In this document: piece after piece, positions 47,204 to 58,100 of the stretch | How the letters are laid out: the number at the start of each line of letters is the position of its first letter | How positions within the stretch are numbered: position 1 is the first letter of the stretch | Assembly (NCBI GenBank): GCA_963764685.1 | Contig: CAVXTT010000017.1 | Coordinates: 186,001 to 250,000, forward strand | Length of the DNA stretch: 64,000 nt | Direction of reading: 5' to 3' | Origin: CAVXTT01 sp963764685 | Lineage (GTDB): Bacteria; Bacteroidota; Ignavibacteria; Ignavibacteriales; Ignavibacteriaceae | The notes under the pieces: generated by a model | What the model saw: only the letters and a program-made list of their open reading frames with translations | Database searches by the model: none | Told to the model about the DNA's origin: nothing | Program-made: the position numbers and the translations under genes

Positions 47204-48751
47204 TTAAGCTAATGCTTCATCATATTGGAGTTCAAGACTTCCCACTGCAGTTTCCACTGCGTCCAATATTTCACAGGATTTAACGACCTGCTTCATTGTG
47301 GTATGATCGGGATAAAGAGGTCTGTCTATATCGAGATGATCTACAAATTTTCTTACGATACTCTTAGCTGCCTGCACTCCCGCACCATTTGAGAATTCTC
47401 TGAAGTCAAGTGCTTGAGCCGCTGCGATAAATTCTATTCCAAGGACCCCATATGCATTATCCAGGATCTGGGCATTCTTGATTGCAGTATTCATTCCCAT
47501 TGAAACAAAATCTTCCTGATCTGCCGCTGCAGGTATGGATTGAATTGAAGCAGGGGTTGATAAGATCCTTTGCTCTACAATGAGTGAATCAGCGGTATAC
47601 TGACTGAGCATAAGTCCTGAAAACATCCCCGCTCCTTTTGTGAGGAATGCCGGTAATCCCACACTCAAAGCAGGATTCAGGAGACGGTTCAGTCTTCTTT
47701 CGGAAAGAACGCATACCATTGTTATGGCCGCACCTGCCATATCCATCGGAAGGGAAACAGGGGTTCCCTGAAAATTTGCTCCGGTAAGTGTCAGTTTCAT
47801 TTCCGGGATAAAGATCGGATTATCACCAACACCATTTAATTCAATTTCTACCTGTGATCTTGCGTATGCAATGGCATCGTGAGCGGCTCCTATTACCTGA
47901 GGGGTTGAGCGCATCGAATAAGCATCCTGAACTTTTATTTTTAATTTACCTGTCTGAAGATCACTGCCGTTTATACATTTCATAATTGCACGGGCGCTTC
48001 TTACAGCACCTGAAAAACCTCTTAGCTGATGAAGCTTTTCATTATAGGGTTTCAGGTTAGCAAGGAGCGCTTCAAGCGTCATTGCACAGGCTATCTCTGC
48101 CTGCTTCAGGAACCTGTTCATATCATATAGATGGATAGCACTCATTGCAGTTAACAGATTTGATCCGTTTATTGTAGCAAGTCCATCTCTTGCCTGCAGA
48201 CCGGGTACCTTTATACCTGCAAGCTCAAATGCTTTTACTCCAGGCATCCTTTCGCCGTTATAATAAGCTTCTCCTTCACCCATCATTAAAAGAGCGACCT
48301 GTGACATAGGTGCAAGATCTCCGCAGGCCCCTACTGAACCTTTCTGACACACGACAGGAGTTACCCCTTTGTTTAACATTTCAATTAAAGTTAGGGTTAT
48401 TTCCGGACGGCAGCCTGAATTGCCGTGGGCGTGTACATTTATTCTTCCGGCCATAGCTCCGCGGACATATTCAACCGGGGCAGGGTCGCCTATTCCGGCA
48501 GAATGATTATAGATAAGATATTTCTGAAAATCTTTTACCTGATCGTCATTTAATACTACTTCCGAGAATTCACCAATACCTGTATTGATGCCATACATTA
48601 TTTCGTGATTCTTTAATTTTTCCTCAAGCATAGCACGGCAGATTTTTATTCTCTCCAGGGCTTCCGGATGAAGTTCTACTGTTTCCCCCTCTCGTGCAAT
48701 TGCAACAAGTTTTTCAATGGTAAGGTCTGCGCCGGTAATTACAATGGACAT
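47204..48751 (-). CDS. hutH: Histidine/aromatic amino acid ammonia-lyase with Cys in the MIO triad
   Basis: 515 residues of the HAL/PAL family, which removes ammonia from histidine (or an aromatic amino acid) using a self-made MIO group. The usual Ala-Ser-Gly is Ala142-Cys143-Gly144 here (GSVGACGDLAPMSQ). Tyr53 and Asn82-His83 (LIYNHSAGIGDP) match the HAL-type substrate pocket (Ser-His in classical HAL). No hutU, hutI or hutG gene lies beside it, so the physiological substrate is open. The gene has its own terminator. Confidence 0.85.
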   Translation of the reverse strand: MSIVITGADLTIEKLVAIAREGETVELHPEALERIKICRAMLEEKLKNHEIMYGINTGIGEFSEVVLNDDQVKDFQKYLIYNHSAGIGDPAPVEYVRGAMAGRINVHAHGNSGCRPEITLTLIEMLNKGVTPVVCQKGSVGACGDLAPMSQVALLMMGEGEAYYNGERMPGVKAFELAGIKVPGLQARDGLATINGSNLLTAMSAIHLYDMNRFLKQAEIACAMTLEALLANLKPYNEKLHQLRGFSGAVRSARAIMKCINGSDLQTGKLKIKVQDAYSMRSTPQVIGAAHDAIAYARSQVEIELNGVGDNPIFIPEMKLTLTGANFQGTPVSLPMDMAGAAITMVCVLSERRLNRLLNPALSVGLPAFLTKGAGMFSGLMLSQYTADSLIVEQRILSTPASIQSIPAAADQEDFVSMGMNTAIKNAQILDNAYGVLGIEFIAAAQALDFREFSNGAGVQAAKSIVRKFVDHLDIDRPLYPDHTTMKQVVKSCEILDAVETAVGSLELQYDEALA

Positions 48752-48796
48752 ATTATCTCCCGAAAATTTATCTGATCCAGAAGGATCGTTTTATAT

Positions 48797-50065
48797 TTAA
48801 GTTCCATTCACTATTTTTTTAATTTTATCCGAATTCTCTTTTTTAGCCCGGTACGTTATCTCTACTTTATTTTTTTTATAACGCTTTGATAATACTTCAG
48901 CCAGGGAATGAACCCGGGCGGCCGATCTTGAGTCGGAAATCTCCAAATCTATTTTCCCCTCAACAAAAGTAAGTTCTATTAAATCGAGAATCTTTTTGGT
49001 AAGAGCAGAAATGTTTATTCCCCGTTGAGCAGAAATGACGACACTGTTTTTATATACATTTCTTACGTAATCAATTTTATTTTTATCGGATACTAGCATC
49101 AATCTTGTTAAAAACTCTTAATACGGGTTTATCTTTTATATCCAGTTCTTTCAGAGTTTCGTCAATAATTTTAATTTGGTCTTCATAATAAGGATGTGCA
49201 AGATCAATTACGTGCAGCAGTATATCTGAATCCCGAACTTCATTTAAAGTAGACTTAAAGGATGCAATAAGATGGGCCGGCAGCTTCCTGATAAAACCAA
49301 CGGTATCACTTAAAAGCACTTTCCTGTTTTTGTCCGGGTAAAATATTCTTGTTGTCGAGTCGAGTGTTGCAAAAAGTTTATCTTCGGCAAGGACATCCGA
49401 TTTGGTCAGCAGATTGAATAATGTGGATTTCCCGGCATTTGTATATCCTACCAGGGAAATCTTAACGATATCTTTTCTTCCGCTGCTTTGAGTTTCTCTT
49501 TGGGATTCGATCTTTTTAAGATTCTCCTTAAGATGACTTATACGGTCCCTGATGGTACGACGGTCAGTTTCTATCTGTGTTTCACCGGGTCCTTTAGTAC
49601 CGATACCGCCGTATTGTTTGGAAAGGTGAGTCCATGCTCTTGTTAATCTGGGAAGCATATATTGAAGCTGGGCAAGTTCGACCTGTGTTTTAGCTTCTTT
49701 GGTTTTTGCGCGGGATGCAAATATATCCAGTATTAGTCCGCTGCGGTCAACTATTTTCCGGTTGAGCAGTTTTTCAAGATTTCTTGCCTGTACGGGAGAG
49801 AGGTCATCATCAAAAATAACCAGGTCAATTTCATTAGCTTCACAAATGGACCTGCAAGTTGTTCTGCCTTTCCTTTACCGATATAAAAAGCCGAATCAGC
49901 AGTATTTCTATCCTGAGTAATCTTATATATTGTTTCCGCGCCTGCAGTTAAAGCAAGTTCTTCGAGCTCATTTAAATGTTCCTCAATAATTTCCCTGTTT
50001 AATTCCCTGGTATTCAACGCCACCAGGATGGCACGTTCAGTGTTTTTTCTGTTTATTTCTATCAT
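48797..50065 (-). CDS. hflX: Ribosome-associated GTPase HflX, two frameshifts
   Basis: About 423 residues in three frames: N-terminal domain with FYIGKGKAEQLA, an HflX-specific middle (DDDLSPVQARNLEKLLN, GGIGTKGPGETQIETDRR), the G domain with GYTNAGKSTLFN, DTVGFIRKLP and NKID, and a C-terminal subdomain. Shifts lie near 49845 and near 49098. HflX splits stalled or hibernating ribosomes. Length and all motifs are normal after correction. Confidence 0.9.
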
Positions 50066-50122
50066 TAAAACTAAATATTACCTCATCAAAAATATCAAAA
50101 TATTCACATATCAGCTAAGATT

Positions 50123-52223
50123 CTATGCTTCCGGAACAACATCCTTCCGTGCATTTCTCGCGACAGCCATTTCCAGCAGTCCGATTATTAAAGCTGCAAA
50201 AAGAAAATATTTCCAGAGCTCTGATCCGAACCTGGCCTGCATAATTACGGCAGCAGGATTCTCTTTCACGGGTACAGAGTAAAAATGTCCCTTAAAGTTC
50301 ATCTTCTCCAGAAAAGCTTCCACCTGCATTTGTATTCAATTGTTCTGAAACACTTTCCCGCGGATCTGTATTTACAGCAACTTGCTGAACAACTTCCTTA
50401 TCGCTGTAAAATTTGTAGATACCCGCTGCATTTGTACTTTTTAATTCAATATAACCATTATTTGTCTCATCAATTGTAATAATTTCCTCAGATTCATCAG
50501 GTTCTTTTAGTGTTAGCCTGTTTTTTATTCCTTTTCCAAGAAAAACATTAATATGATTCCCGGCAATCAGGTTATTTTCAATTGTTGTTTTTGAAGCAAG
50601 GTAGTAAACGGAACGGTTCATCAGGGTTGGGAAAATACTCTTAATCGGGAAATTCGACCAGCTTAGAACGGGTGAAGTGTTATACAGAAGGATTTTCCCA
50701 TTTCCTCTGCGGTATTCTGTTAAAAAGGAATGAGCCGTTATTTTGAGATATAATTGATGATGCGTCACTTCCGCCTTTGACTCTGAAAGAAAAATAAAGC
50801 TCAGGTGATTCTATTTGTTTTTTATCCTTTACAGTAAAAATGCCCTGAAAAAGGGGGTGTTCATAATTAATGGTCTCAAAGTGTGAAGGATTATCATTCC
50901 GTTAATTATCCCGGAAGATCCCTCAACAGGATTCAGTCCTACGCTGTTAAGTAAGGTATTAAATCCTGCCGGATTGTTTTTTCTCCGGGCATTATAATAA
51001 CACCTCCTCCGTTCTCTATATATGAACGCAGCCGATCGGATCCATTCAACGGATCCTCTCCGCAAAGAATAATTACAGAAAACTGTTCCGGATTCAGTGA
51101 GGAGAACTGGTCTGAAATTAAATTTCCTGAGAACAAGCTTACTCTCATCACCATATGCTGATAATGCAGTTTCAGTATAAAGAAGATCATCGGGGTCTGA
51201 TGCAAATAATCCTACAGGTATCTTCTCGGGTATATTAAAAGTAATTGATCTTTTATTATCCTGCAGGATATCATCATCTTCAATTTCAGCAACAACGTCA
51301 ATATATCCGGAACTCTCTACATGTGATTCAATTGTAATTGTCTGTGATTCAGCTGCCTGTAGTGTAATACTTTGCTGTGCACTTCTTTCACCATTTACAA
51401 ACAGGGAGAGCACCAGATCCGTTACTGTCTGCGCCGAATTATTTGTCAGGGTTACATTAAAACTTACCGGCTTATTTTTTTCAAATATTCTTGTGTTAAG
51501 CTCAAGACTGTCAATCGAAATATTTATGATATCTTTATGTGGAAGATTGAAAGCATAGATCTTTACATTTGCATTTAGAAGGTCTCCCAGATCGGAGATA
51601 GTTTCATTTTCCTTTAATCTACCTTTCTGATAATCGGATATAATATAGATCTCTTTGTTAAAATTTCTTGACTGTCCCAGTATCTTTGCTGCATTTATAA
51701 TTGCTTTATCAAGAGTACCGCTGACATAACTTAATTGAAGTTCCTTTATTTTTTTTGATAACTCGATAAGGTTACCTGTTGCTGTAAGTTCCTCCTCCGA
51801 GCCGGAGACCGGCACTAATGCAGCTTCATCCCCTTCCTGAAGGTTATTTATCAGTTCACCTGCAATCTGTTTTGCCTGGTTAAAATAAGAACCTTCGGGA
51901 GTAATAACCGACATACTGAATGTATTATCAATGATAAAGACAGCGGTAGTCTTTGCAGCCGAGGTTGTTCCCCCGATTGCAACCCCCTTAAGAGTTGGTC
52001 TGGCAAAGGCAAATACAATCAGCAGGATGAGCATTACGCGGAGAGCAAGGAGCAGCCATTGCTTTAATTTAAGCTTGCGGATCTTGTTTTTCTGCAGCTC
52101 CTTTAAAAATGCCAGAGTGCTGAACTCTATGCGCTTTAACTTTTTTAGATTCAGCAGATGGATTAAAACAGGGATAGCAGCGGCTAAAAGACCAAATAAA
52201 ACTGCAGGATTTAAAAATATCAT
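50123..52223 (-). CDS. BatA-like membrane protein with von Willebrand domain, about five frameshifts
   Basis: About 700 residues. The double membrane segment at the start (PAVLFGLLAAAIPVLIHLLN; LLLALRVMLILLIVFAFARP) is the TIGR02226-type BatA/aerotolerance N-terminus. A vWA domain follows (VFIIDNTFSMSV as the MIDAS region), then a beta-rich domain, a glutamine-amidotransferase-like segment (YIENGGGVIIMPGEKT) and a final membrane helix (YFLFAALIIGLLEMAVA). Frames change near 51150, 50970, 50895, 50780 and 50300. No moxR or batB gene is adjacent. Because so many shifts fall in one gene, real decay cannot be excluded. Confidence 0.72.
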
Positions 52224-52282
52224 TAGGTTAAAATATGCCTGCTTTACGTTAAATTCAATGTATGTTTTTGATAAGAAATATA

Positions 52283-52828
52283 TCAGAAAGTATAACTAAT
52301 TTGTGCAAAAACAGTCAAATAGTAGGCTGAAAATTCTATAAAGGTAAGTCCATATTCAGTTCCGATCCCTATTTTAAAGCCAGAGTGCTCCGAGGAGCGC
52401 ATATCTTTGCCTGCCAGGAGAGAAACGGCAAGTCCGTAACCCCAGCTATTTCTGTCGCTGTAAATTCTGTCATTCAGCATCAAAATCCCCAGACCCTGTT
52501 CAAAGTAAATGCGGTTTGTCAGATCGGATGCATGGATTAATTTAAGTTCAGCACATTTTATGAATGGGTAGTAGTCACTCCTGTCATCCGGAAGCAAGAT
52601 GGAAAAATCCCTGGCATACAATAAACTGACCCTTAAACCCAAATAGTCCTCAGTGGTTATACCTCCCTCAATGAAAAGTGAGGAACTGAAACTTCCTACT
52701 GTGGGAGAATTACTGCTTATTACCCCTCCGCCAAGCTCTGCTCCTGCAGTAATTGATTGAGTGTACAAAAGCGGGGCAGATAAAAACAGGATCAGAAAGA
52801 ATAAATTTATGGACTTATCTAATATCAT
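52283..52828 (-). CDS. Small outer-membrane beta-barrel-like protein
   Basis: 181 residues: signal peptide (about 1-24, FFLILFLSAPLLYTQS), then alternating strands with aromatic girdles (LGLRVSLLYARDF, WGYGLAVSLLAGKDM, YYLTVFAQISYTF), and a C-terminal Phe, as in eight-stranded outer-membrane barrels of the PorT/OmpA-like type. No specific family. Confidence 0.6.
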   Translation of the reverse strand: MILDKSINLFFLILFLSAPLLYTQSITAGAELGGGVISSNSPTVGSFSSSLFIEGGITTEDYLGLRVSLLYARDFSILLPDDRSDYYPFIKCAELKLIHASDLTNRIYFEQGLGILMLNDRIYSDRNSWGYGLAVSLLAGKDMRSSEHSGFKIGIGTEYGLTFIEFSAYYLTVFAQISYTF

Positions 52829-52913
52829 TTATAATGATTATTTTCCATTCAACTTATTCAATTTTAGGATCAAAATAAAAATATTACCAAAGTAAATTTA
52901 AAGGAATTGATAA

Positions 52914-53258
52914 ATGAAACGTTCTGAAATTAAAATAATCATAGAACTTGATGATAACCGTGTACCGGAAAGGATACAGTGGACTGCTACTGACAGCGGG
53001 GAGGATAAATTAAAGGATGCAAAAACTCTCCTGCTTTCCGTATGGGATAAAGATGAAGAATTAACTATGGGAATTGACCTGTGGACCAAAGAGATGTTTG
53101 TTGATGAAATGAATATCCATTTCCACCAGATTTTATTAAAACTTGCCGATACTTATCACAGATCAACCAAGAATAAAGAAGGTGCAGATATGATAGAAAA
53201 ATTCAGTGCAGACTTTGCGGATAAGCTGGATCTGAAAAAACACGTCCACAAAAAATGA
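52914..53258 (+). CDS. gldC: Gliding motility protein GldC
   Basis: 114 residues matching GldC: KRSEIKIIIELDDNRVPERI, WDKDEELTMGIDLWTKEM and DEMNIHFHQILLKLADTY. GldC is a soluble protein linked to gliding and type IX secretion in Bacteroidota, though its exact role is unclear. It fits the presence of sorting tails in this window. The upstream AAAGGAATTGATAAATG region contains a usable ribosome binding site. Confidence 0.93.
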   Translation: MKRSEIKIIIELDDNRVPERIQWTATDSGEDKLKDAKTLLLSVWDKDEELTMGIDLWTKEMFVDEMNIHFHQILLKLADTYHRSTKNKEGADMIEKFSADFADKLDLKKHVHKK

Positions 53259-54268
53259 TTAATGATTTCTCTGAAACTTGAAGACCTTCATCAGATAAAA
53301 GAGAAGAGGGAAAATCAGGATTGAGCCAAGAAGAAGCGCCCACCCAAGATATCTTAATGTTATGTCAGGTGCCGCGGAGTTAAAAAGAGTAAGGTCGTCC
53401 CCATTTTTTATTATTACAACAACAGGGAAGTAGACAGCATAAAAAGCTCCAATTATTAAGAATAACTGAAATCCAGCAAGAAGTCTTGAAGTCCAAATAA
53501 GTTTTTTATCAATTGTTTTCCATAATACGGGCAGAGTGATGCAGTTGCCGCTATTATAAAGCTAATACTAATAAAATTCGAGAAAAAACCTTCGGCAAAA
53601 CCTACCTGTTCTACTATAGAAAAAATAAACACCAGGGCTCCGCTAAATACAGTAACAAGGTTTGCCTTTTTTGATCTTGATACGAAATCGTTTCTTGTCA
53701 GCTCATCGGTTGATTCACTTATCAGGTAAACCGAAGCAATAAATGCAAACAGTGAGCAGACAAATACTCCCACTGATATTGAAAAAAAATTAAACCAGGG
53801 ATGAATATATCCATCAAAGAAATTTTCAGGATGGTAATCTATTTTACCTGAGACGAGTGCCCCTGTTATTAAACCAAAGAAAAAACTTACAGCAAGGCTG
53901 GAATATGCAAATATTCTTGAGTATATAACCTGTGAACCATCTTTCACTGCATCATAGTGTCTGAAGGTAAATGCCGTTCCTCTGAATACAATACCCAGAA
54001 GCAGCAGTATCAAGGGTATATATAAAGCAACTGAAACATTGGTATATATTGCCGGGAATCCATTAAAAAGTATAACTACAGTAATAATCAGCCACATATG
54101 ATTTGCCTCCCAGATGGGGGCTATCGCCTTTGTAACCAACTCACTTACTTTTTCTTTGTCCTTTGAACTAAAAAGTTCGACAATTCCGGCACCGAAATCA
54201 GCCCCTCCCAGAAGACAATAGAGATAAAGTGAAGCCAAAAGAAAAATGATGGTTACAATAAGCATCAA
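53259..54268 (-). CDS. cydB: Cytochrome bd ubiquinol oxidase subunit II, one frameshift
   Basis: About 336 residues with eight or nine membrane helices: LASLYLYCLLGGADFGAGIV at the start, PIWEANHMWLIITVVILFNG and FPAIYTNVSVALYIPLILLL. A one-base loss near 53525 ends the first frame early. In the other frame it continues DKKLIWTSRLLAGFQLFLII and ends GSILIFPLFYLMKVFKFQRN at 53259, touching the end of gldC. The ATG overlaps the cydA stop (ATGA). Confidence 0.88.
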
Positions 54269-55594
54269 ATAACCTCCTGCGAAAGATATTTATCTTCGCC
54301 TGAATGGAGAACGGTAATCTGACGCTTCATTAACCAGACGGCAACAAGAGAAAGAACAAGATATATTAATCCGAAAACAAGAAGATGAAATATCTGTCCC
54401 GGCATCGGTGTAACTGATTCAGAAGTTTTCATTATTTGATAAATTATCCAGGGCTGCCTGCCAACTTCAGTTACAAACCAGCCTGCTTCTACTGCAAGAA
54501 ACCCTAATGGTGTGCAAATTCCAGCAACAGTAAGAAATGGCTTGCTGAATACCTTATCTTTTTTTGTGAACCGGAGTATAAAAAATATTATTCCAACAAC
54601 GGCAAGCAGGGTACCGCATCCGACCATAATCTGGAAAGAAATGTGTGTAAAAGCTACAGGAGGCCAGTTCTCTTCGGGAAATTCATTCAGCCCTTTCACC
54701 TTTGCATTAAAATCACCATAAGCCAGGTAGCTTAAGAATTTCGGGATCTCTATCCCATAACGGGTGGTGCGCTCTGATTCAAAAGGTATGCCGCCTATTG
54801 TTAGACCTGCTCCTGATTCTGTTTCAAATTGTCCTTCTATAGCGGCTAGTTTTAATGGCTGTCTTTTTGCCACATCCTTTGCTGTAAAATCACCGCTCAG
54901 CGGTTGAATAATCGCTGCCGCACTTCCTATTGTGAGAGCTATTATCAAAGCTTTTTTATGGAGATCATAATTCTTTTTCTTTTAAAAGAAGCAGGGCGTG
55001 AAGGCCTGCAACAGCAAAAGACGTAGCCTCAAATGCAGCTATAGTCATATGGGACGTCTGACTGATAAAAGCAGGATTAAACATTGCGGCAAATGGGTCT
55101 ATATTTTCCGCTTTACCGTTTATCCAGTCAAATCCTGCAGGTGCATTCATCCAGGCATTTGCGGCAACTACAAAAATACCTGATGCAACACCTGATATAC
55201 CAACTACTAAACCTGAAACCCAGTGAACCCAGCGGTTCAAACGGTTCCAGCCATATAAGAATAGTCCTATGCATATTGCTTCAATAAAAAAGGCTGTTCC
55301 TTCCCAGCTGAAAGGCATACCTATTACCGGACCCGCGTGTTTCATAAATCCCGGCCATAGAAGTCCGAGTTCAAAAGATAATGCGGTTCCTGAGACTGCA
55401 CCAATAGCAAAGAAAATGGCTACTCCTTTCGACCAGGTTTTTGTCAGCCGGAGGTAAGAATCATTTTTCTTTTTAAGCCATAGCCAGTGTGAAGTCATCA
55501 TTAAGAATGGCATCGTCATTCCAATGCAGGCAAAGATTATATGGAATGCCAATGATAGAGCCATCGTAGAACGGGCAGCCAGTAAGTTATCCAA
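54265..55594 (-). CDS. cydA: Cytochrome bd ubiquinol oxidase subunit I, one frameshift
   Basis: 443 residues in two frames joined by removing one extra A near 54968 (KEKNYDLHKKALIIAL restored). This is the short Q-loop form. His18 in SLAFHIIFACIGM is a haem ligand; GTALSFELGLLWPGF and SWEGTAFFIEAICIG are signature segments. It is a high-affinity quinol oxidase for low oxygen. It overlaps the glycosyltransferase gene by 8 bases. Confidence 0.92.
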
Positions 55595-56870
55595 TTAGTA
55601 ATCCTTTACTTAATGCTGCATTATTTAATATATCTGCCATTTCTTTTGTAATATTTTTCCTGCTGAATTGTTCAACTTCTTCCATCCGGGTTTTGAATTC
55701 TTCGGGATGTTCAAGAATATACTCTCCGCTTTCGCTATAATTAAATAATCGTCCTGCTCCCGTTGAGGATAAGATTTCTTTTATCTCCTCATTATCGTGA
55801 CCAAAGGCAATAATTGGTTTACCTGCTCGAAGATATTCAAAAAGCTTGCCGGGGACGTGTCTTTTTTCCGTTGCACACACTAAAAAATAATCCGCTGAAT
55901 ACAACTCATCTATAACTTTATTGTATGGCAGAAAACCCTTCATTTCCACGTGATCCATAAGTCCGGATTGATTTAATGCTGCCTTAATTCCGGGACCAAC
56001 TGATCCTGTAAATCTTAATTTAAGCTTTCTCCCGTTATTAATCTGTTCCCTTATCATCTTCCAGAATCCCGGTATATTCTGATAGTCGAACATATTCCCG
56101 GTATGAAGGATCACCTCTTCTTTTCCCGGCGTGGAATTAGTTTTATTATTAAAAAATGTTTCATCGTAACCCCAGTACAATACTTTATTCTTTTCTTTAA
56201 GGAAGGGGTACTTACGTATGTAATCCTCCTGCATTGCTTTTGTAACAAAGACTGCACGTGCCGCATTCTTTAATACTTTTTTCTCCAGGTAATTATCAGC
56301 AGCCAATGTAAGAGGGTTTCTTTTAAATCCTTTATAGTAGACGATATCCACCCATGGATCAATAAATACCGGGATGTGGGGTATTCTGAATTTTCTGCTT
56401 AATCTTAATGCGGGCAGGTGTAAACTATGAGGCGGACCGACAGAAATGATCGCTCCCACCTTCTCTTTTTCCAGGAGACGGGCGCCTCCTTTTACGGCAT
56501 TAGGATACCATCCAATACGTGCATCAGGGACAAACAGGTTCATTCTAATCCATATGGATAATCTGTGGGACAAGCTTTTATTAGTCCTTGATATAAGCTC
56601 TGAGGGGATTAATTGTGAATCTTTCCCTCTTCCTGTGAATTTTTTATATAATTCAAAAGGTTCAAAAGAGGGGGTTCTTATCACTTTTAGATTTGGATCC
56701 AGATTGGATTGCAGCGATGGATCTTTTTCGGTGAACGAGTCGTTTGATACGGTCAGCACAATAGGTTCCCATCCATTTTCTGGTAAATATCTTACCAGTC
56801 CCAGCGGCCAGTGAAGTGTTGCCTTACCTGAGGGAAGCCAGTAATATGTTATTATTAGAACCTTGTTCAT
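55587..56870 (-). CDS. Glycosyltransferase family 4
   Basis: A 427-residue GT-B fold enzyme: ITYYWLPSGKATLHWPLGLV at the start, an acceptor domain with AIISVGPPHSLHLPAL, and the nucleotide-sugar domain with LYSADYFLVCATEKRHVPGK and FEYLRAGKPIIAFG. It probably builds a surface glycan; donor and acceptor are unknown. It is the first gene of an apparent operon with cydAB, although the functions are not obviously linked. Confidence 0.88.
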   Translation of the reverse strand: MNKVLIITYYWLPSGKATLHWPLGLVRYLPENGWEPIVLTVSNDSFTEKDPSLQSNLDPNLKVIRTPSFEPFELYKKFTGRGKDSQLIPSELISRTNKSLSHRLSIWIRMNLFVPDARIGWYPNAVKGGARLLEKEKVGAIISVGPPHSLHLPALRLSRKFRIPHIPVFIDPWVDIVYYKGFKRNPLTLAADNYLEKKVLKNAARAVFVTKAMQEDYIRKYPFLKEKNKVLYWGYDETFFNNKTNSTPGKEEVILHTGNMFDYQNIPGFWKMIREQINNGRKLKLRFTGSVGPGIKAALNQSGLMDHVEMKGFLPYNKVIDELYSADYFLVCATEKRHVPGKLFEYLRAGKPIIAFGHDNEEIKEILSSTGAGRLFNYSESGEYILEHPEEFKTRMEEVEQFSRKNITKEMADILNNAALSKGLLIG

Positions 56871-57014
56871 CTCATTGTCAAAATAAAATATTGTGTATAT
56901 TAAATTTAATAAAATAGAAGATGTATCTCACTTGCGGCCCTTAATGGGGAAACAAAATACTATTATATCAGAATATAGTTCCTTTACCATATATATGGCA
57001 AAAGAAAGGATATA

Positions 57015-58100
57015 ATGTTAGTCGGAATTGCGACTGCCGTACCGCCTTATGTCGTCGGGCAGGCAAAAGCAGCTGAGGAATTAAAAAAGAGAATGTCGGT
57101 TGAACCTGTAACAGGACGACTGATTGATATGGCAGCAGGTCAATCAGGAATTGAAAAAAGACATATTATAATTCCTGATGCCGAAGCTGGGGAGATAAAT
57201 AAATTTTATTCTAAGGGTGAGGTTTATGTTTCCCCTGATACCAGAACCAGGATGCAGGAATATGAGAAATGGTCCAAGATTTTGGTGAAGGAAGCTGTCG
57301 GCAAACTCCTGCTTGAAGAAAACATTCCCGCTAAATCGATAAACAGGCTAATCACCATATCCTGTACGGGTTTTTTTGCGCCTGGACTGGATCAGTTTAT
57401 TATTGAGGAATTTAACCTGAGAAAGGATATTAAAAGGACCAATATTGGTTTTATGGGATGTGCGGCTTCGCTCATTGGCTTTAATTCTGTTCTTGAAGCA
57501 ATGTCCTCAGTAAAGGAAGTACCAATTAATACTCTTCTGATATCGGTTGAACTTTGCAGTATTCATCTTCAGACGGAACCTACAAGAGATAATATTCTTG
57601 CTAATATGATATTTGCAGACGGCTGTGCAGCTGCATATTTTTCAAGTGAAACAGAAAAGAAAGGATTTGAACTTATCAGTACAAGATCAGTTCTTTTCCC
57701 CGATTCATCTGAATATATGGGATGGAAAATTGGTAACTGCGGTTTTGAGATGGTTCTTTCTTCAAACCTTCCTAAAATTATCGAAAACACTGCCGCACCT
57801 GAACTACTCCGGATTCTTGAGAATGAAAGCATAAATAGGGGTAAGATAAAATTCTGGGCTTTACACCCGGGAGGCAGGGCAATACTTGACGCGTTAAAAA
57901 AAGGTATAGGACTTAAAGAGGATGAGATGAAACCGTCAAGGGAAGTCCTAAGAAAATATGGAAATATGTCATCCGCATCCATATTATTTGTAATTAAAGA
58001 AATACTTGACAGCAGCTCTATTGGCAGGAATGAATTATGCTGTGCCGTAGCATTCGGACCCGGGCTAACAATGGAAGTTGCAATACTCAAAGGTATCTGA
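57015..58100 (+). CDS. Type III polyketide synthase
   Basis: A 361-residue homodimer-type chalcone-synthase fold enzyme that extends a starter acyl-CoA with malonyl-CoA. Catalytic triad: Cys149 in GFMGCAASL, His284 in WALHPGGRAIL and Asn317 in YGNMSSASI. The conserved GFGPG loop is AFGPGLTME. A good ribosome binding site (AGAAAGGA) precedes the ATG. Translationally coupled to a methyltransferase (TGATG) and then a flavoprotein (ATGA). The same three activities occur in the Streptomyces srs phenolic-lipid cluster, so an alkylresorcinol or alkylpyrone product is plausible but not proven. Confidence 0.93.
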   Translation: MLVGIATAVPPYVVGQAKAAEELKKRMSVEPVTGRLIDMAAGQSGIEKRHIIIPDAEAGEINKFYSKGEVYVSPDTRTRMQEYEKWSKILVKEAVGKLLLEENIPAKSINRLITISCTGFFAPGLDQFIIEEFNLRKDIKRTNIGFMGCAASLIGFNSVLEAMSSVKEVPINTLLISVELCSIHLQTEPTRDNILANMIFADGCAAAYFSSETEKKGFELISTRSVLFPDSSEYMGWKIGNCGFEMVLSSNLPKIIENTAAPELLRILENESINRGKIKFWALHPGGRAILDALKKGIGLKEDEMKPSREVLRKYGNMSSASILFVIKEILDSSSIGRNELCCAVAFGPGLTMEVAILKGI

